Shown: piece by piece, positions 9,264 to 20,200 of the stretch
How the letters are laid out: each line of letters begins with the position of its first letter
Position numbering within the stretch: position 1 is the stretch's first letter
Assembly (NCBI RefSeq): GCF_037996825.1
Contig: NZ_JBBNAC010000001.1
Coordinates: 2,542,001 to 2,606,000 of the forward strand
Length of the DNA stretch: 64,000 bases
Source of the DNA: Bdellovibrio sp. BCCA
GTDB taxonomy: Bacteria; Bdellovibrionota; Bdellovibrionia; Bdellovibrionales; Bdellovibrionaceae
Direction of reading: 5' to 3'
Notes under the pieces: generated by a model
Database searches by the model: none
Told to the model about the DNA's origin: nothing
The model's input: only the letters and a program-made list of their open reading frames with translations
Position numbers and translations under genes: made by a program

Positions 9264-9306
9264 AAAAAAAAAGCGACCAGGATTGGGGGGGGAGGGTCCT
9301 GGCCGC
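9264..9306 (-). terminator. intrinsic terminator or attenuator upstream of the coiled-coil gene
   Basis: On the minus strand GCGGCCAGGA and TCCTGGTCGC pair over 10 bp (one G-U), with a C-rich 14-nt loop and then nine T. It lies 5' of the coiled-coil gene, so it either ends a separate minus-strand transcript or attenuates the leader of that gene. Its 5' arm shares four bases with the next upstream hairpin. Confidence 0.75.
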
Positions 9307-9540
9307 CATGGGGGGGTGCTTTCTACTAAAGCAATGGCGGTGCCATGATCACTTCTTCGTCAAAACCGATTAAACTAGCAAAGATCACATCCGCGTTGTC
9401 GATCCCTTAGACGGAATCTGACAATTGTGGGCCTCTTTTCGAGGCATCAGCGTCTAAGAATGGATGGCCGACTGGACCAAATATTTGTTTGCTCATAGAT
9501 CAAAACGAGACACTTGAGGCGTGACCTTATTAAGGTCTCG
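9303..9540 (-). ncRNA. candidate structured RNA or leader in a 445-bp gene-free stretch
   Basis: No coding frame is convincing here. Three strong structures occur. First, CCGCCAT (9303-9309) with ATGGCGG (9334-9340), enclosing TGCTTT/AAAGCA. Second, a bulged hairpin with CTTAGACG/CGTCTAAG (9406-9413, 9451-9458), CTGA/TCAG and GCCTC/GAGGC around TTTTC. Third, GACCTT/AAGGTC (9523-9537), competing with CGAGAC/GTCTCG (9506-9540). The minus strand is favoured because a terminator with a nine-T tract follows on that strand. No Rfam family was recognised. Minus-strand transcription is an inference; the stems themselves exist on either strand. Confidence 0.45.
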
Positions 9541-9621
9541 TTCCTTGGAAATATCCGAAACAGTATTTACCTCAGGAAGGTGGAAATAGGCCTCATTTCA
9601 GATTTGCAATGCTCACAAACC

Positions 9622-9649
9622 TTTAGTGCTCCTATGGAGATCCCGAACT
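9622..9649 (+). promoter_or_regulatory. weak sigma-28-like promoter of fibre gene 1
   Basis: TTTAGTGC, 12 nt, CCCGAACT; the -10 box ends 7 nt before the ATG. The match to GCCGATAA is only partial. It is reported because position and -35 resemble the other fibre and surface-gene promoters here. GGAGA lies 17 nt before the ATG, too far for a normal ribosome site. Confidence 0.3.
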
Positions 9650-9656
9650 ATTAAAC

Positions 9657-12600
9657 ATGGAACGTAAAGGAATCACACTCATTCGGTGTTGCATATTGAT
9701 ACTTTGGACTTTGGGAGTTTCTGGGGCTTGGGCCGCAGGCCCCTCCACCCTGCAATCTCTTACTTATCAAGGTCGTATCCTAAAAGCTGACGGCAGCGCC
9801 CTTGAACACAACAGCGTGAGTTTTCTTTTTGAGATCACAAATCCGACCGGATCTTGCGTGATCTACCGTGAGCAAGTCAATGGCATCAATATGTCTGGTT
9901 CTAACGGCGTCTTTGACGTGCCGATTGGTTCAGGCACAAAACTTTATCCGTCAGATCCTCTTTTTAAACTTTTAGATTCCTTCAGTAACTCCGCTAGTTT
10001 TTTATGCGATGGCGGCGTCACCTACAATCCAACGGTGGATGCCACTCGACTTTTGAAAGTGCAATTTCACGACGGACACGGTTGGAATGAAATCAATCCT
10101 CCCAATGAGATTCGTAACGTGCCTTTTGCGGCGTATTCTCTTTCAGCACAAAAACTGGGAACCAATATCGCTAGCGACTTCGTTTTAAGATCCAGCATTC
10201 CTACTTGTAGCGCAGGCCAAGTTCTTTTTTATAACGGCACAGCTTTAAGCTGCGTCACCGATGCGGGAAGTAGCGGTGTCGTTACTTCGGTTGCAGGCAG
10301 CGGTCCTGTAACAGTGACTGGAACTAGCAGTGTGATTGTGAGCGTGACGACGGGAACAACGGCGGGAACTGTCGCTGCCGGAAATGACTCACGTTTTACA
10401 GATGCGCGTCCTCCGACGGGAAATGCGGGCGGCGACCTCTCTGGAACTTATCCAAATCCGACTTTGGCAAACGGCGTGATCACAACGTCAAAACTTTTTG
10501 CCAATCCTGGAATCAACCGTCTTGTTGCTACAGACGCGACAACGGGTGCAAATCTCACACATTTAGATTGCACGGTGGGAGAGGTTTTAACCTGGAGTGC
10601 CGCAAACGGTTGGCAGTGCACTTCTCAAAACTCTCTTGTCGTTGGAAGTGCTGCGAGTGCGACTGGTTTCACTGGTTCCCTTGCTGGCGACGTGAGTGGC
10701 ACACAAGGTGCGACGTCGGTGAATAAAATCAAAGGTATCTCTGTCGATGTGACAGGTTTAACATCAGGACAGGTTTTAAAATATGATGGAAGTCAGTGGA
10801 GTCCTGCGAGTCTGACAGACGCAAATGCTCTGCCTTTAGCCGGTGGAACCATGAGTGGCGCCATCAACCTTAACAGCAACAATCTTACGAACATCGGTTT
10901 TATGACGATGGTTGCAAATAAATCCCTGCATCTTTCAAACAACGCTTCAGATCCCACAGGATTAACGGGCGCTGACAAAGGGAAGACTTGGTTTAACTCG
11001 ACATCCAATCAAATCAAGTATTGGGATGGAACCGCTGTGCAAACTTTGGGTCTTGCGGGCTCAGGTCTTACTGCTTTAACCGGCGATGTCACCGCGACAG
11101 GCCCAGGGTCTGCCGCTGCGACAATTGCCAATAGCGCTGTCACGACTGCAAAGATTAATAACCTTGCTGTGACGGATGCAAAAATCAATGACGTCGCCGT
11201 TGATAAAATCACGAGTGCTGCGGGAAAATATTTTTCTTACGCTCCGAACAACGTCGCTTGTACCAACGGTCAAGTTTTATCAAAAACAGCCAACGGTTGG
11301 GAATGTGCTTCCGCGACATCTTTAACGAATGCTCTTACGAATGGTCGCATTCACGTCGGTAATGCTTCCAATATCGCAACCGAAGTCGTGATGAGTGGCG
11401 ACGCCACTTTATCAAACGCGGGTGCACTGACATTAGCGAACTCAGGTGTTACGGCAGGAACTTATACCAAAGTAACGGTGGATGCTAAAGGTCGTGTAAC
11501 CACAGGTACAAGTCCAACGACTTTAGCTGGTTATGGAATCACGGATGCTCAACCGTCAGGAAATTACCTTACGGCTTTAACCGGAGACGTCACCGCGACA
11601 GGCCCCGGCTCTGGAGCTGCGACCATTGCCAATAATGCTGTCACGACAGCGAAGATTAATAACCTTGCAGTGACGGATGCAAAAATCAACGATGTCGCTG
11701 TTGATAAAATCACAAGTGCTGCGAGCAAGTATTTCACTTATGCACCGAACAACGTCGCTTGTACGAACGGTCAAGTCTTAATGAAAACCGCCAACGGTTG
11801 GGAGTGCGGAGCCGCGAGTGCTGGTTCTGTAACGAGCATCACGGCAGGAACAGGATTGACCGGTGGGACAATCACTTCTACAGGAACTATTGGCTTAGGA
11901 ACAGAACTTGCCGCTGTGGACGGAATTTCTTCAACAGGTTATGTGCAAAGAACAGGTGCTGGAGCTTATTCGACAACAGCAGGAAGTACGTCAGCTTCCA
12001 ACAACACTCTTGTGCAAAGAGATGGTTCCGGAGTTTCTAACTTTTACGGCGTTGGTGTTACAGGTGCCACAAGCGGGACTGTGACTTTGCGTTCTGTCGC
12101 AACTGTGACGAGCTACTCCCTGACTTTCCCTGGAACACAAGGGGCTGCGGGAACTGTTCTTTCCAACGACGGAGGTGGCGGTCTTTCTTGGGCAAGTATT
12201 TTAAATACCTCTTTGAGCAACGGAAAAATTTATGTCGGCAACGCTTCCAACGTAGCAACAGCTGTGACCATGGCTGGAGATGCCACACTGTCTAATGCCG
12301 GAGCTTTGACACTTGCGAACTCTGGTGTTACTGCGGGTACTTATGCAAAAGTCACCGTGGATGCGAAAGGACGCGTGACTTCGGGAGCGGCGCTGGTGGA
12401 TGCTGATGTGCCATCAACAATTTGGCGCACAGGTGGAAACACTTTGGGAACAGCCGGTTCGATTGGTACAAAAGACAACTTTGCATTAAGCTTCATGACG
12501 AACAACACGACAAAAATGACTTTGGATGCGAATGGAAATCTGGGAATCGGTACGGCCTCGCCAGCCAGTGCTCTTCACGTTGTGGGTGATATTCAGTTCA

Positions 12601-13025
12601 CAGGAACGATCACGGATATTTCCGATAGACGCCTAAAGAAAAACATTCGTCCTTTGACTTCGGGTCTTAATACCGTTCGTAAAATTTCAGTTTATTCTTA
12701 CGTGATGAAAGATGATCCGCACGAAAGAACCGAGTACGGGGTCATGGCTCAGGATATGATGCAAATTCTTCCTCACCTTGTGAAAACCGTGGATACCAAC
12801 GGCAATTACTATGGTGTGAATTATTTGGGTCTTGTGCCTTGGAGTTTAAAGGCGATTCAAGAACTTGATACCAACACACAAACTCTCAGTCGTGAAATCG
12901 CTTCTGTCCGTGACGAGAACAAGGCTTTGAAAGAAGAAATCAACAATCTCAAAGACAGAAACGATCGTCTTGAAAAACAGATGAATGAAGTTCTTTTGTT
13001 ACTTAAAAACAAGGGATCCGAGTAA
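9657..13025 (+). CDS. trimeric fibre/adhesin 1 with C-terminal S74 intramolecular chaperone (MAT-like)
   Basis: A signal peptide (to SGAWA) is followed by the conserved fibre N-domain (LTYQGRILKADG, SVSFLFEITNPTGSC, YREQ, NGVFDVPIGSGT), which is shared with two other genes here. A long Thr/Ser/Gly/Ala-rich shaft follows, like phage tail-fibre shafts (GGDLSGTYPNPT, VTVDAKGRVT). At the C-terminus is a Peptidase_S74 endosialidase-type chaperone: SDRRLKKNI with the predicted self-cleaving Ser989, YGVMAQDM, and a terminal coiled coil (about 1071-1115). In characterised S74 proteins the chaperone directs trimer folding and is then cut off. The family matches the Bdellovibrio mosaic adhesive trimeric proteins, implicated in prey recognition. 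No Shine-Dalgarno site is evident. The propeller gene starts 2 bp after its stop. Confidence 0.92.
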   Translation: MERKGITLIRCCILILWTLGVSGAWAAGPSTLQSLTYQGRILKADGSALEHNSVSFLFEITNPTGSCVIYREQVNGINMSGSNGVFDVPIGSGTKLYPSDPLFKLLDSFSNSASFLCDGGVTYNPTVDATRLLKVQFHDGHGWNEINPPNEIRNVPFAAYSLSAQKLGTNIASDFVLRSSIPTCSAGQVLFYNGTALSCVTDAGSSGVVTSVAGSGPVTVTGTSSVIVSVTTGTTAGTVAAGNDSRFTDARPPTGNAGGDLSGTYPNPTLANGVITTSKLFANPGINRLVATDATTGANLTHLDCTVGEVLTWSAANGWQCTSQNSLVVGSAASATGFTGSLAGDVSGTQGATSVNKIKGISVDVTGLTSGQVLKYDGSQWSPASLTDANALPLAGGTMSGAINLNSNNLTNIGFMTMVANKSLHLSNNASDPTGLTGADKGKTWFNSTSNQIKYWDGTAVQTLGLAGSGLTALTGDVTATGPGSAAATIANSAVTTAKINNLAVTDAKINDVAVDKITSAAGKYFSYAPNNVACTNGQVLSKTANGWECASATSLTNALTNGRIHVGNASNIATEVVMSGDATLSNAGALTLANSGVTAGTYTKVTVDAKGRVTTGTSPTTLAGYGITDAQPSGNYLTALTGDVTATGPGSGAATIANNAVTTAKINNLAVTDAKINDVAVDKITSAASKYFTYAPNNVACTNGQVLMKTANGWECGAASAGSVTSITAGTGLTGGTITSTGTIGLGTELAAVDGISSTGYVQRTGAGAYSTTAGSTSASNNTLVQRDGSGVSNFYGVGVTGATSGTVTLRSVATVTSYSLTFPGTQGAAGTVLSNDGGGGLSWASILNTSLSNGKIYVGNASNVATAVTMAGDATLSNAGALTLANSGVTAGTYAKVTVDAKGRVTSGAALVDADVPSTIWRTGGNTLGTAGSIGTKDNFALSFMTNNTTKMTLDANGNLGIGTASPASALHVVGDIQFTGTITDISDRRLKKNIRPLTSGLNTVRKISVYSYVMKDDPHERTEYGVMAQDMMQILPHLVKTVDTNGNYYGVNYLGLVPWSLKAIQELDTNTQTLSREIASVRDENKALKEEINNLKDRNDRLEKQMNEVLLLLKNKGSE
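11067..11807 (+). repeat. duplicated 240-bp shaft unit within fibre gene 1
   Basis: Bases 11067-11306 and 11568-11807 encode nearly the same 80 residues (LTALTGDVTATGPGS to NGWEC), offset by exactly 501 bp. A second pair, around 11330-11520 and 12210-12400, repeats GNASN-x-AT through VTVDAKGRVT. The copies differ mostly at synonymous or conservative sites, pointing to internal duplication of shaft modules. Confidence 0.85.
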
Positions 13026-13027
13026 TA

Positions 13028-16000
13028 ATGAGACTTCGTAATTTATTTGCCCTTAGCATCTTTGTACTTCTCGGCCTCGTGACCAGTTCTTGGACCTGGG
13101 CGGCTTGCAGTTCTCCAACGGGAGCAGCAGGCACCATGGATTATTTTACCGCAGAAAATGTTTTTAAATATTGCGATGGCACATCGTGGGTGCCGATGAA
13201 ATATGGCGGTATCTCGTTAATCAATAAACTCACGGACCCTTCCCCTTACGCTATCTCTAGCGCTGGAGTCGTCGCCGTGAAAGGCAATTATGCTTACGTG
13301 ATTGATCCAGCCGGCTCTTTGCTGGTTCTCGATATCACCACTTTGAGCAATCCCACTCCTGTGACTAAAGTTTCTGATTCATTTTTCAATTCCACATCGG
13401 CCCTTTTGGTTTCCGGAAGTTATTTAATCGGTGTTAGGAGTGGCACCGTTTATATCGTTGATATCACAACTCCGACGGCTCCCGCGATTTCAGGTTCCGT
13501 CACAAATGCGAATCTGAACAACGCCTCTTCGCTGGCTGTGAGCGGGAATTACGCCTACGCTTACACATCTTTAATCAACCCGGGCCGCCTTGTCGTTATC
13601 GACATCTCAAATAAATCGGCTCCTGTCCAAACGGGCTTTGTCAGTTCACCATCTATCGCCAATGGAGCTGCTGTCGCAGCTTCCGGAGGTTATGCCTATG
13701 TCAGCGTCGGCGCCTCATCAATCACTGCGATTGATGCGACAACACCCTCATCACCTGCGATCGTCGCTAGCATCAGTGATTCACGCATGTCCTCGATTAA
13801 AGCCATGGCTATTTCAGGAAACTATATTTATGTCGTTTCCACTACCGGAGGCACGGGGACTTTCAGCGTTATTGATATCGCAACAAAATCAAATCCTACT
13901 TTGATCTCGGCTGTCACTGGTGCAAACTATGGAGATTTTTACGGCGTCAACAGTTTGTGGGTCAATGGCAACCTTGCGTATGTCGCTTTAAATCCCGGCA
14001 GCAACTCTGGTGGATACGTGCAAACCGTCGATATCAGCAATCCTCTGGCACCAAAAGCGATTTTTTCTTACCGACTCATTGGCGCAGGAACCTACGGTGC
14101 CAAGTACGTGCATGGTGATGGCAACAAATTGTTTGTCGTCGATTCCAACTCAATGCTTTTAACATTTGATCTTTCTTTGAAACCGACACTTTCTAAAACT
14201 GGTGAAAGCTATCTTCGTGACAAGTCCGGCATTAGCTACGGATATATTGCAACCACGGGATCTGCCACTGCCGTCATTGATTTGGATGAAACGATTTACT
14301 GGTTCGATACGAGCACGCCTACAGCTTTAAACTATGTTTCTCAATTCACTCTTCCCGGTAACACCAACCGTTTTGCTACGGGCGTCGCCATGAAAGGAAG
14401 CTATGTATATTCAGGCAACTCTAACACCAGCCGTTTGAGTGTTGTCGACTTTACAGACACATCCAACCCCATTTTGATTTCCGGTATTTCAGATCCAAAC
14501 TACAACGGAATTGGCAGCATGGAAGTTTCCGGAAATTATTTGTATATTTCTCGGACCGGCGGACTACTTGTGATGGATGTTTCTACGCCAGCCAATCCAA
14601 CTTACGTGACTAAAATCACAAATGCTTTTGTGAGTGCGGGATCACGCCTTAAAGTTGTCGGAAGTAAAGTCTATGTGACTTCCAGCGGAGGAGATCTTGC
14701 AATCTTTGATATCACGACCCCGACAGCGCCTAGTTTCTTAGGAAAAGTGACCGACGTCACAAATCTAAATGGAGCCAAAGGACTTGATGTTCAGGGAAAT
14801 TATGCCTACGTCGCTGCGATGAATTGCAAATGTCTGACGGTGGTTGATGTGAGTAACTCGGCAAGTCCCTCCATCGTGAATGCATTCACCAACAACACGT
14901 ATTACGATGTGATTGAAGACGTTATCGTCAACGGAAGTTACCTTTATACTTACTCTTACACAAGAGGACTTGCCACAGTCGATATCTCAACACCGACAAG
15001 CCCCTCTCCAACAGGAGTCATTTCAGGTGGAGGCTATGTCCTAACTCGCAACGGAAACACTCTTTACGCCGGTGGTACGGCATCAGTAAAAGCATTTAAT
15101 ATTACGACAGCGTCCGCTCCATCTACGACATCGGATGTGGATCCCGAAGGTAAGCTTGAGGGAATTGCCGGCATTGCCTCAGTGGGAAATTATGCCTACA
15201 GTGTCGCCGCGACAACAGGAATTTTTACGGTCATGGATGTGACGGATAAAACAAATCCCGTCGTTATAGGGTCTGTCAAAAACACGGCACGCTTTAATGG
15301 CGCGACGAACCTCACCGTTTCCGGCAGCTATGCATATGTAGTTTCACCTTCGAATTTGACCATCGTGGACATTTCTACTCCGAGTGCTCCTTCGGTTGTA
15401 GGCTTTTTAAACGACGCTACAAATCTGCCGACGCCGAAGGATGTTTACGTCTCGGGAAATTATGCTTACGTTGTTGCCACCAACCGTCTGACTGTTGTGA
15501 ACATCACGAATAAAGCTGCACCCACTTATTCGACAAATCTTTCACATGCTTTAATTTCAGACTGTCGTCAGATTGTCGTTTCAGGAAGTTATGCATATCT
15601 GCCTTGTTCAACAAGCACGTCGTTGGTGATAGTTTCATTGGCAACACCAGGGTCGCCTTCTGTAACGGGTACGCTCCAAGACGCAACGAATTTGGTCAGT
15701 GCCCGCACAGTTGTTGTATCTGGGGGTTATGCTCTTGTGGGAGCGTCCAATTCTTACGGTGGAGCCGTCGTTAACGTCAGCACACCTTCCGCTCCTAGTT
15801 TTGTGAAGACCATGCCTCTTTCGAACATCCTTTTTATGGCGCAAAAAAATTCGATGGTCTTTTTTCAAAGCAGTACTTATGGCTTCGGACAGATGTCGAT
15901 CTCTGATCCGGCAAATCCTAAAGTGCTCAGCACAAGTTATCCAAGCTCCGTGAACATCAGCACGCCTTCACAACTCGCTCTCTCTGGAAACTATCTCTAT

Positions 16001-17221
16001 CGGGCAGCACCAACAAGCACGATGGAAATCTGGAGTATTGCCGACTCAAAAGTGGCCCTCTACGAAGAGGCCAGTGCTAACTTCACAAATATTTTTGGAA
16101 CCGGCTACAGAATCAAAGTCGTGGGGACGACCGCCTATGTGACTTCCAAGTTCGGCCAGAGATTTACGGCCGTGGATATTTCAAACATTGATTCCCCGAC
16201 GATTTTAGGAAGCATCGCCGATCCAAAATTTGACTCACCGACAGGAATAGAGATTTCCGGTAACTACGCTTACATCAGTGGCGCAGGCGCTGGTTACGTC
16301 ATGACAGTCGTCGACATCACTGATCCTGCCAACATGAAGGTCTTGGCTTATTATTCAAACTTCACTTATCTCGCCTTAGGTGAAAATCTTATCACTTCAG
16401 GAAATTATATTTTTGCGACATCCCGAATGAATGGACGCGTAACCTCCTTTGATATTTCAAATCCGCTGGCACCGTCTCTCAAAAGCTCGGTCAACGTGAC
16501 TAGCCCCTATGATCTGGTAAAAAATGGCAATTATCTTTATGCCTGCTCTTCTTCCGGAGTCGCTATTATCGATGCTTCAAATCCACTGAGCATGTCCCTT
16601 GTGACGACCTTCATTGATAACGCCGTCACCAGCTGCCGCTCGCTGGCTCTTGACGGGAACTATCTTTATGCTTCCGGAACAACGAATAAAACGTTCGCGG
16701 TGATAGATGTCAGCACGCCCACCTCGCCGGTGCTTTTAGGCAGTATTTCCGATGCAACGAATTTGTTCGTGGTAGAGGATATTAAAATTTCTGGTAACTA
16801 TGCTTATTTCGCGACCGGATCAAACCGCATTGGTATGATCGACATCACAACAAAAACAGCCCCTGTTATGTCGGAAGTTTTAAATAGCTCTTCGGATGTC
16901 GGCAGCGCTTATGAATTATTTGTTTCTGGCAATCGCATTCTTGCCCCTAATTTCTCGGGTTTGGGACTGTCGACTTATAAAGCGGCTGCCTCTGTCAACG
17001 TTGGAAGCTGTACAACCGGAGGAACGATCAATTACGACACGACTCAAAAAGTTTTAAGCTTCTGCAATGGTACAAACTTCAAAGCCATGGGACCTGTCCC
17101 TGGAGCTGGCGGCGCTGGATGTTCTTCACCTGCAGCCACGGCCGGAGCCCTGGAGTACTTTAACGCCACCAATAAGTTTAAATACTGCGACGGAACAAAC
17201 TGGGTGACGGTCGGCAACTAA
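13028..17221 (+). CDS. giant exported LVIVD-repeat (beta-propeller-like) protein with CDG-W end modules
   Basis: The 1397-residue product has a signal peptide (to WTWA). Its body is about 27 copies of a roughly 45-residue repeat ending in phrases such as LVVIDISNKSAP or LTIVDISTPSAP, with GNYAYV earlier in each unit. This is the LVIVD pattern, expected to form one or more beta-propellers. Both ends carry a short cysteine module, CxSPxxxAGxxxYF ending in FKYCDGTxWV, and a third related copy (LSFCNGTNF) lies before the last. The start codon is 2 bp after the fibre 1 stop (TAATAATG), so the two are almost certainly cotranscribed and may form a complex. No catalytic residues are apparent. The function is unknown; ligand binding or fibre capping is inferred from context only. 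Confidence 0.88.
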   Translation: MRLRNLFALSIFVLLGLVTSSWTWAACSSPTGAAGTMDYFTAENVFKYCDGTSWVPMKYGGISLINKLTDPSPYAISSAGVVAVKGNYAYVIDPAGSLLVLDITTLSNPTPVTKVSDSFFNSTSALLVSGSYLIGVRSGTVYIVDITTPTAPAISGSVTNANLNNASSLAVSGNYAYAYTSLINPGRLVVIDISNKSAPVQTGFVSSPSIANGAAVAASGGYAYVSVGASSITAIDATTPSSPAIVASISDSRMSSIKAMAISGNYIYVVSTTGGTGTFSVIDIATKSNPTLISAVTGANYGDFYGVNSLWVNGNLAYVALNPGSNSGGYVQTVDISNPLAPKAIFSYRLIGAGTYGAKYVHGDGNKLFVVDSNSMLLTFDLSLKPTLSKTGESYLRDKSGISYGYIATTGSATAVIDLDETIYWFDTSTPTALNYVSQFTLPGNTNRFATGVAMKGSYVYSGNSNTSRLSVVDFTDTSNPILISGISDPNYNGIGSMEVSGNYLYISRTGGLLVMDVSTPANPTYVTKITNAFVSAGSRLKVVGSKVYVTSSGGDLAIFDITTPTAPSFLGKVTDVTNLNGAKGLDVQGNYAYVAAMNCKCLTVVDVSNSASPSIVNAFTNNTYYDVIEDVIVNGSYLYTYSYTRGLATVDISTPTSPSPTGVISGGGYVLTRNGNTLYAGGTASVKAFNITTASAPSTTSDVDPEGKLEGIAGIASVGNYAYSVAATTGIFTVMDVTDKTNPVVIGSVKNTARFNGATNLTVSGSYAYVVSPSNLTIVDISTPSAPSVVGFLNDATNLPTPKDVYVSGNYAYVVATNRLTVVNITNKAAPTYSTNLSHALISDCRQIVVSGSYAYLPCSTSTSLVIVSLATPGSPSVTGTLQDATNLVSARTVVVSGGYALVGASNSYGGAVVNVSTPSAPSFVKTMPLSNILFMAQKNSMVFFQSSTYGFGQMSISDPANPKVLSTSYPSSVNISTPSQLALSGNYLYRAAPTSTMEIWSIADSKVALYEEASANFTNIFGTGYRIKVVGTTAYVTSKFGQRFTAVDISNIDSPTILGSIADPKFDSPTGIEISGNYAYISGAGAGYVMTVVDITDPANMKVLAYYSNFTYLALGENLITSGNYIFATSRMNGRVTSFDISNPLAPSLKSSVNVTSPYDLVKNGNYLYACSSSGVAIIDASNPLSMSLVTTFIDNAVTSCRSLALDGNYLYASGTTNKTFAVIDVSTPTSPVLLGSISDATNLFVVEDIKISGNYAYFATGSNRIGMIDITTKTAPVMSEVLNSSSDVGSAYELFVSGNRILAPNFSGLGLSTYKAAASVNVGSCTTGGTINYDTTQKVLSFCNGTNFKAMGPVPGAGGAGCSSPAATAGALEYFNATNKFKYCDGTNWVTVGN

Positions 17222-17253
17222 AGATTTATCTCAATTTGAAGCAAAATAAAAAC

Positions 17254-17281
17254 TCATATTTGTTTGCAATTGTGCCGATAA
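17254..17281 (+). promoter_or_regulatory. sigma-28-like promoter of fibre gene 2
   Basis: TCATATTT, 12 nt, GCCGATAA. The -10 box equals the E. coli FliA consensus at all eight positions; the -35 is partial. It ends 1 nt before the first ATG (17283) and 7 nt before the second (17289). A transcript starting at the usual distance would begin at about 17289. Confidence 0.5.
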
Positions 17282-17282
17282 G

Positions 17283-20200
17283 ATGTTCATGGACACACTC
17301 AGGAACGTTTTTGTATTTGTGGTGCCCGTACTTTTTCTTTTCGCCTTCCCGGCCGAATCTTCTCCTTTGAGTCTTAGTTACCAAGGGCGAATACTCAAAT
17401 CCGACGGCACACCACTGCAGTTTAATAATGTCAGCTTTCTTTTTGAAATCACATCTGCTGATGGAAATTGCGTTTTGTATCGCGAGCAAAAAGACGCCGT
17501 AAACATGCAAAATTCAAACGGTGTTTTTGATGTTCCCATTGGTTTAGGAACACGTTTGTTCCCGACGGGTCCGGTGTTTTCACTTTCTGATATCTTCGTC
17601 AATGGTGTGACTCACTCTTGTGCTGGTAGTGGAACTTGGGTCGCTTCTAACTCCGCCGAGCGCCAACTCAAAGTTCAATTTCATGATGGTTCTGGTTGGA
17701 ATGTTATTTCTCCGGCCAATATAATTCGTTCAGTTCCGTTTTCTTACACAGCTTATTCTGCGCAGAAAATTGCTGATAAGTCTTTAAATGATCTTTTATT
17801 AAAAACGTCAGCTCCCATGACAGCTTGTTCGGCGGGACAGGTCATTACTTGGAACGGAACAAGTTTCACATGCGTCACCGATGCTGGCGGCTCTGGAGTG
17901 GTGTCTGATGTTCTAGCGGGAACAGGTGTTGTTGTGAGCGGCACGGCGACAAAAACGGTGGGCTTAGCAAACACCTCTGTCACGGCTGGCAGTTACGGAT
18001 CAGCCACGCAGGTCCCAACATTTTCTGTCGATGCTCAAGGCCGTTTGACATCCGCTTCTTCCGTGACGATTTCAGGAGTCGCTCCGGGAGGAAGTGCCGG
18101 AGGAGATCTTTCCGGCACTTATCCAAATCCCACCGTTAGTAAAATTGCCGGAAAAAATCTTGCGGTCTCTTCGCTGACAGCGGGAAATATTCTTAAATAT
18201 GACGGCACGGATTGGGTGAATGTAATTCCATCTTCTGCAGATTTATCAGACGCTGGTTCTCTTTTAAAATCTTCGCAAATGCCTGCGACCTGTGCTGTAA
18301 ATCAAACTCTCAGCTTTGTTTCACCAACAGGTGCATGGACGTGTTCGACGATTGGATTAAACTGGTCGCAAATCACTAGCGGAAAGCCCACGACTCTTTC
18401 GGGCTATGGCATCACAGATAAACTTGTCAGCAATGCAGGCGCCGGAGCCCCTTCAGATATCGTATCACTACAAGCTGGGGTAAATGCCTCAAAACCTGCC
18501 GCAGGAACTGCAGGACGAATTTATTTTGCAACAGACACAAAAGAAATTTATCGCGATGATGGCGCTTCGTGGATTCGCCTGGCGACAGAATCAGGAACAA
18601 GTACAGCCACAATCAATAATGTTATTGCCGGAACGGGATTAAGTGGCGGAGGATCTTCGGGGGCGGTGACATTGAATCTTGCAAATACAGCTGTCACCGC
18701 CGGCACTTATGGTTCTGCGACACAAGTAGGAACTTTCACTGTGGATGCTCAAGGTCGACTGACAGCGGCTTCCAATGTCACAATCTCTGGCGTTGCACCT
18801 GCAGGTTCTGCTGGTGGTGATCTTAGCGGGACTTATCCAAATCCTGTTGTTCAAAAAATTCAAGGAACTGCGGTGTCGTCATCCTCACCAGGCGGAGTGG
18901 GTCAGGTGCTTCGATATCAAACGGGACAATGGGTTCCTGCATTTTTGGGAATTGCCGACATACGATCTGCGATCACACCTTTTGGTGGCGCTTTTGCCAG
19001 CGCAGCGTGCACCGCTTCGGAATCACTTTATTATCAATCCGCTTCGGATAGTTTTAAATGTCAAAGCATCAACATTGATGCAGCTCAGATTACGAGCGGC
19101 GTGATTGATTCCGCACGCTTGCCTGCAAGTGCAACTTTGTGGCAAGACGACGGCAGTGGAAAAATTTATTACAACACTGGCAATGTCGGCGTTGGAACAA
19201 CCTCCCCGGGATATTTGCTCGATGTAGCCGGAAACGCCAACGCTCAAAAAATCTGTATTGCCGGGGACTGCCGCTCTTCATGGCCCGCAGCTGGAAGTGC
19301 TTCGACGACACCTCTTGCCACCCGTCTTGAAGCCAGTGACATTGCTGCTGGCGGATATGCAGCAGCGACAGATCTAACTCCCGATTTAAATGCGACTACT
19401 CTAAACACCTTGGGAGGAGCCAATCTCGCAGCAAACCGCGTGGATATTCCTTCCGATGGCGTTTATCTTCTGGAAGCTCGTGCGAATTTCTGCCCACAAA
19501 CAACCCACTATTCAGCTATAAAACTCTATCAAAATGGAACTCTTATTCAGTTCGCCGTTTCGCCCACGGCCGCGGGTTGCCAGACTACGACCTCCACAAT
19601 AACCAAAAGCTTAACTGTCGGTGACAAAATCACCATGACACTTTTTGATTCACAAAATGGTCCGACGATGGGCATTCAAAGAATTTCTTTGACCGTTATT
19701 AAATTAAACTCCGCTGGGACAACAATTTTAGGTGATGCTGATGGCAACACAAAAGTGGAAGTTGAACGCTCTGTGAATGATGACACTCTTCGTTTGGTCA
19801 CGGCAGGAACAGACCGCGTGACCGTCACGAGTACCGGCAACGTCGGCATTGGCACAACGACACCAGCTGCGACATTAGATGTTAACGGCGGCGTGAAGTT
19901 AGGAACAACGAGCACGTGTGATGCCTCTGCCGAAGGAACCATGCGCTACAATTCGACGAAAAAAGCGATGGAGTTTTGTAACGGCAGCGAATGGAATTTA
20001 ATAAACCCTCCGCAACCAGTCGTTTTTCATCGCATGATGAATGCAAAATGGATTTGCGATAACGGAACACACTCACTGACACCAAGTTACACCTCGGACC
20101 GTTGTACCTACACTGTTGTCACAGACAACCAGAAATTGCTGACGATTCCCCTTACAACAGCGGGGCAATTGTCGACCACCGGAACCTACCATCTTAAGAT

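Noticed and set aside
11067-12400. CRISPR array
   Set aside because: The repeats are long, in-frame, protein-coding modules of the fibre shaft, not short repeats with spacers.
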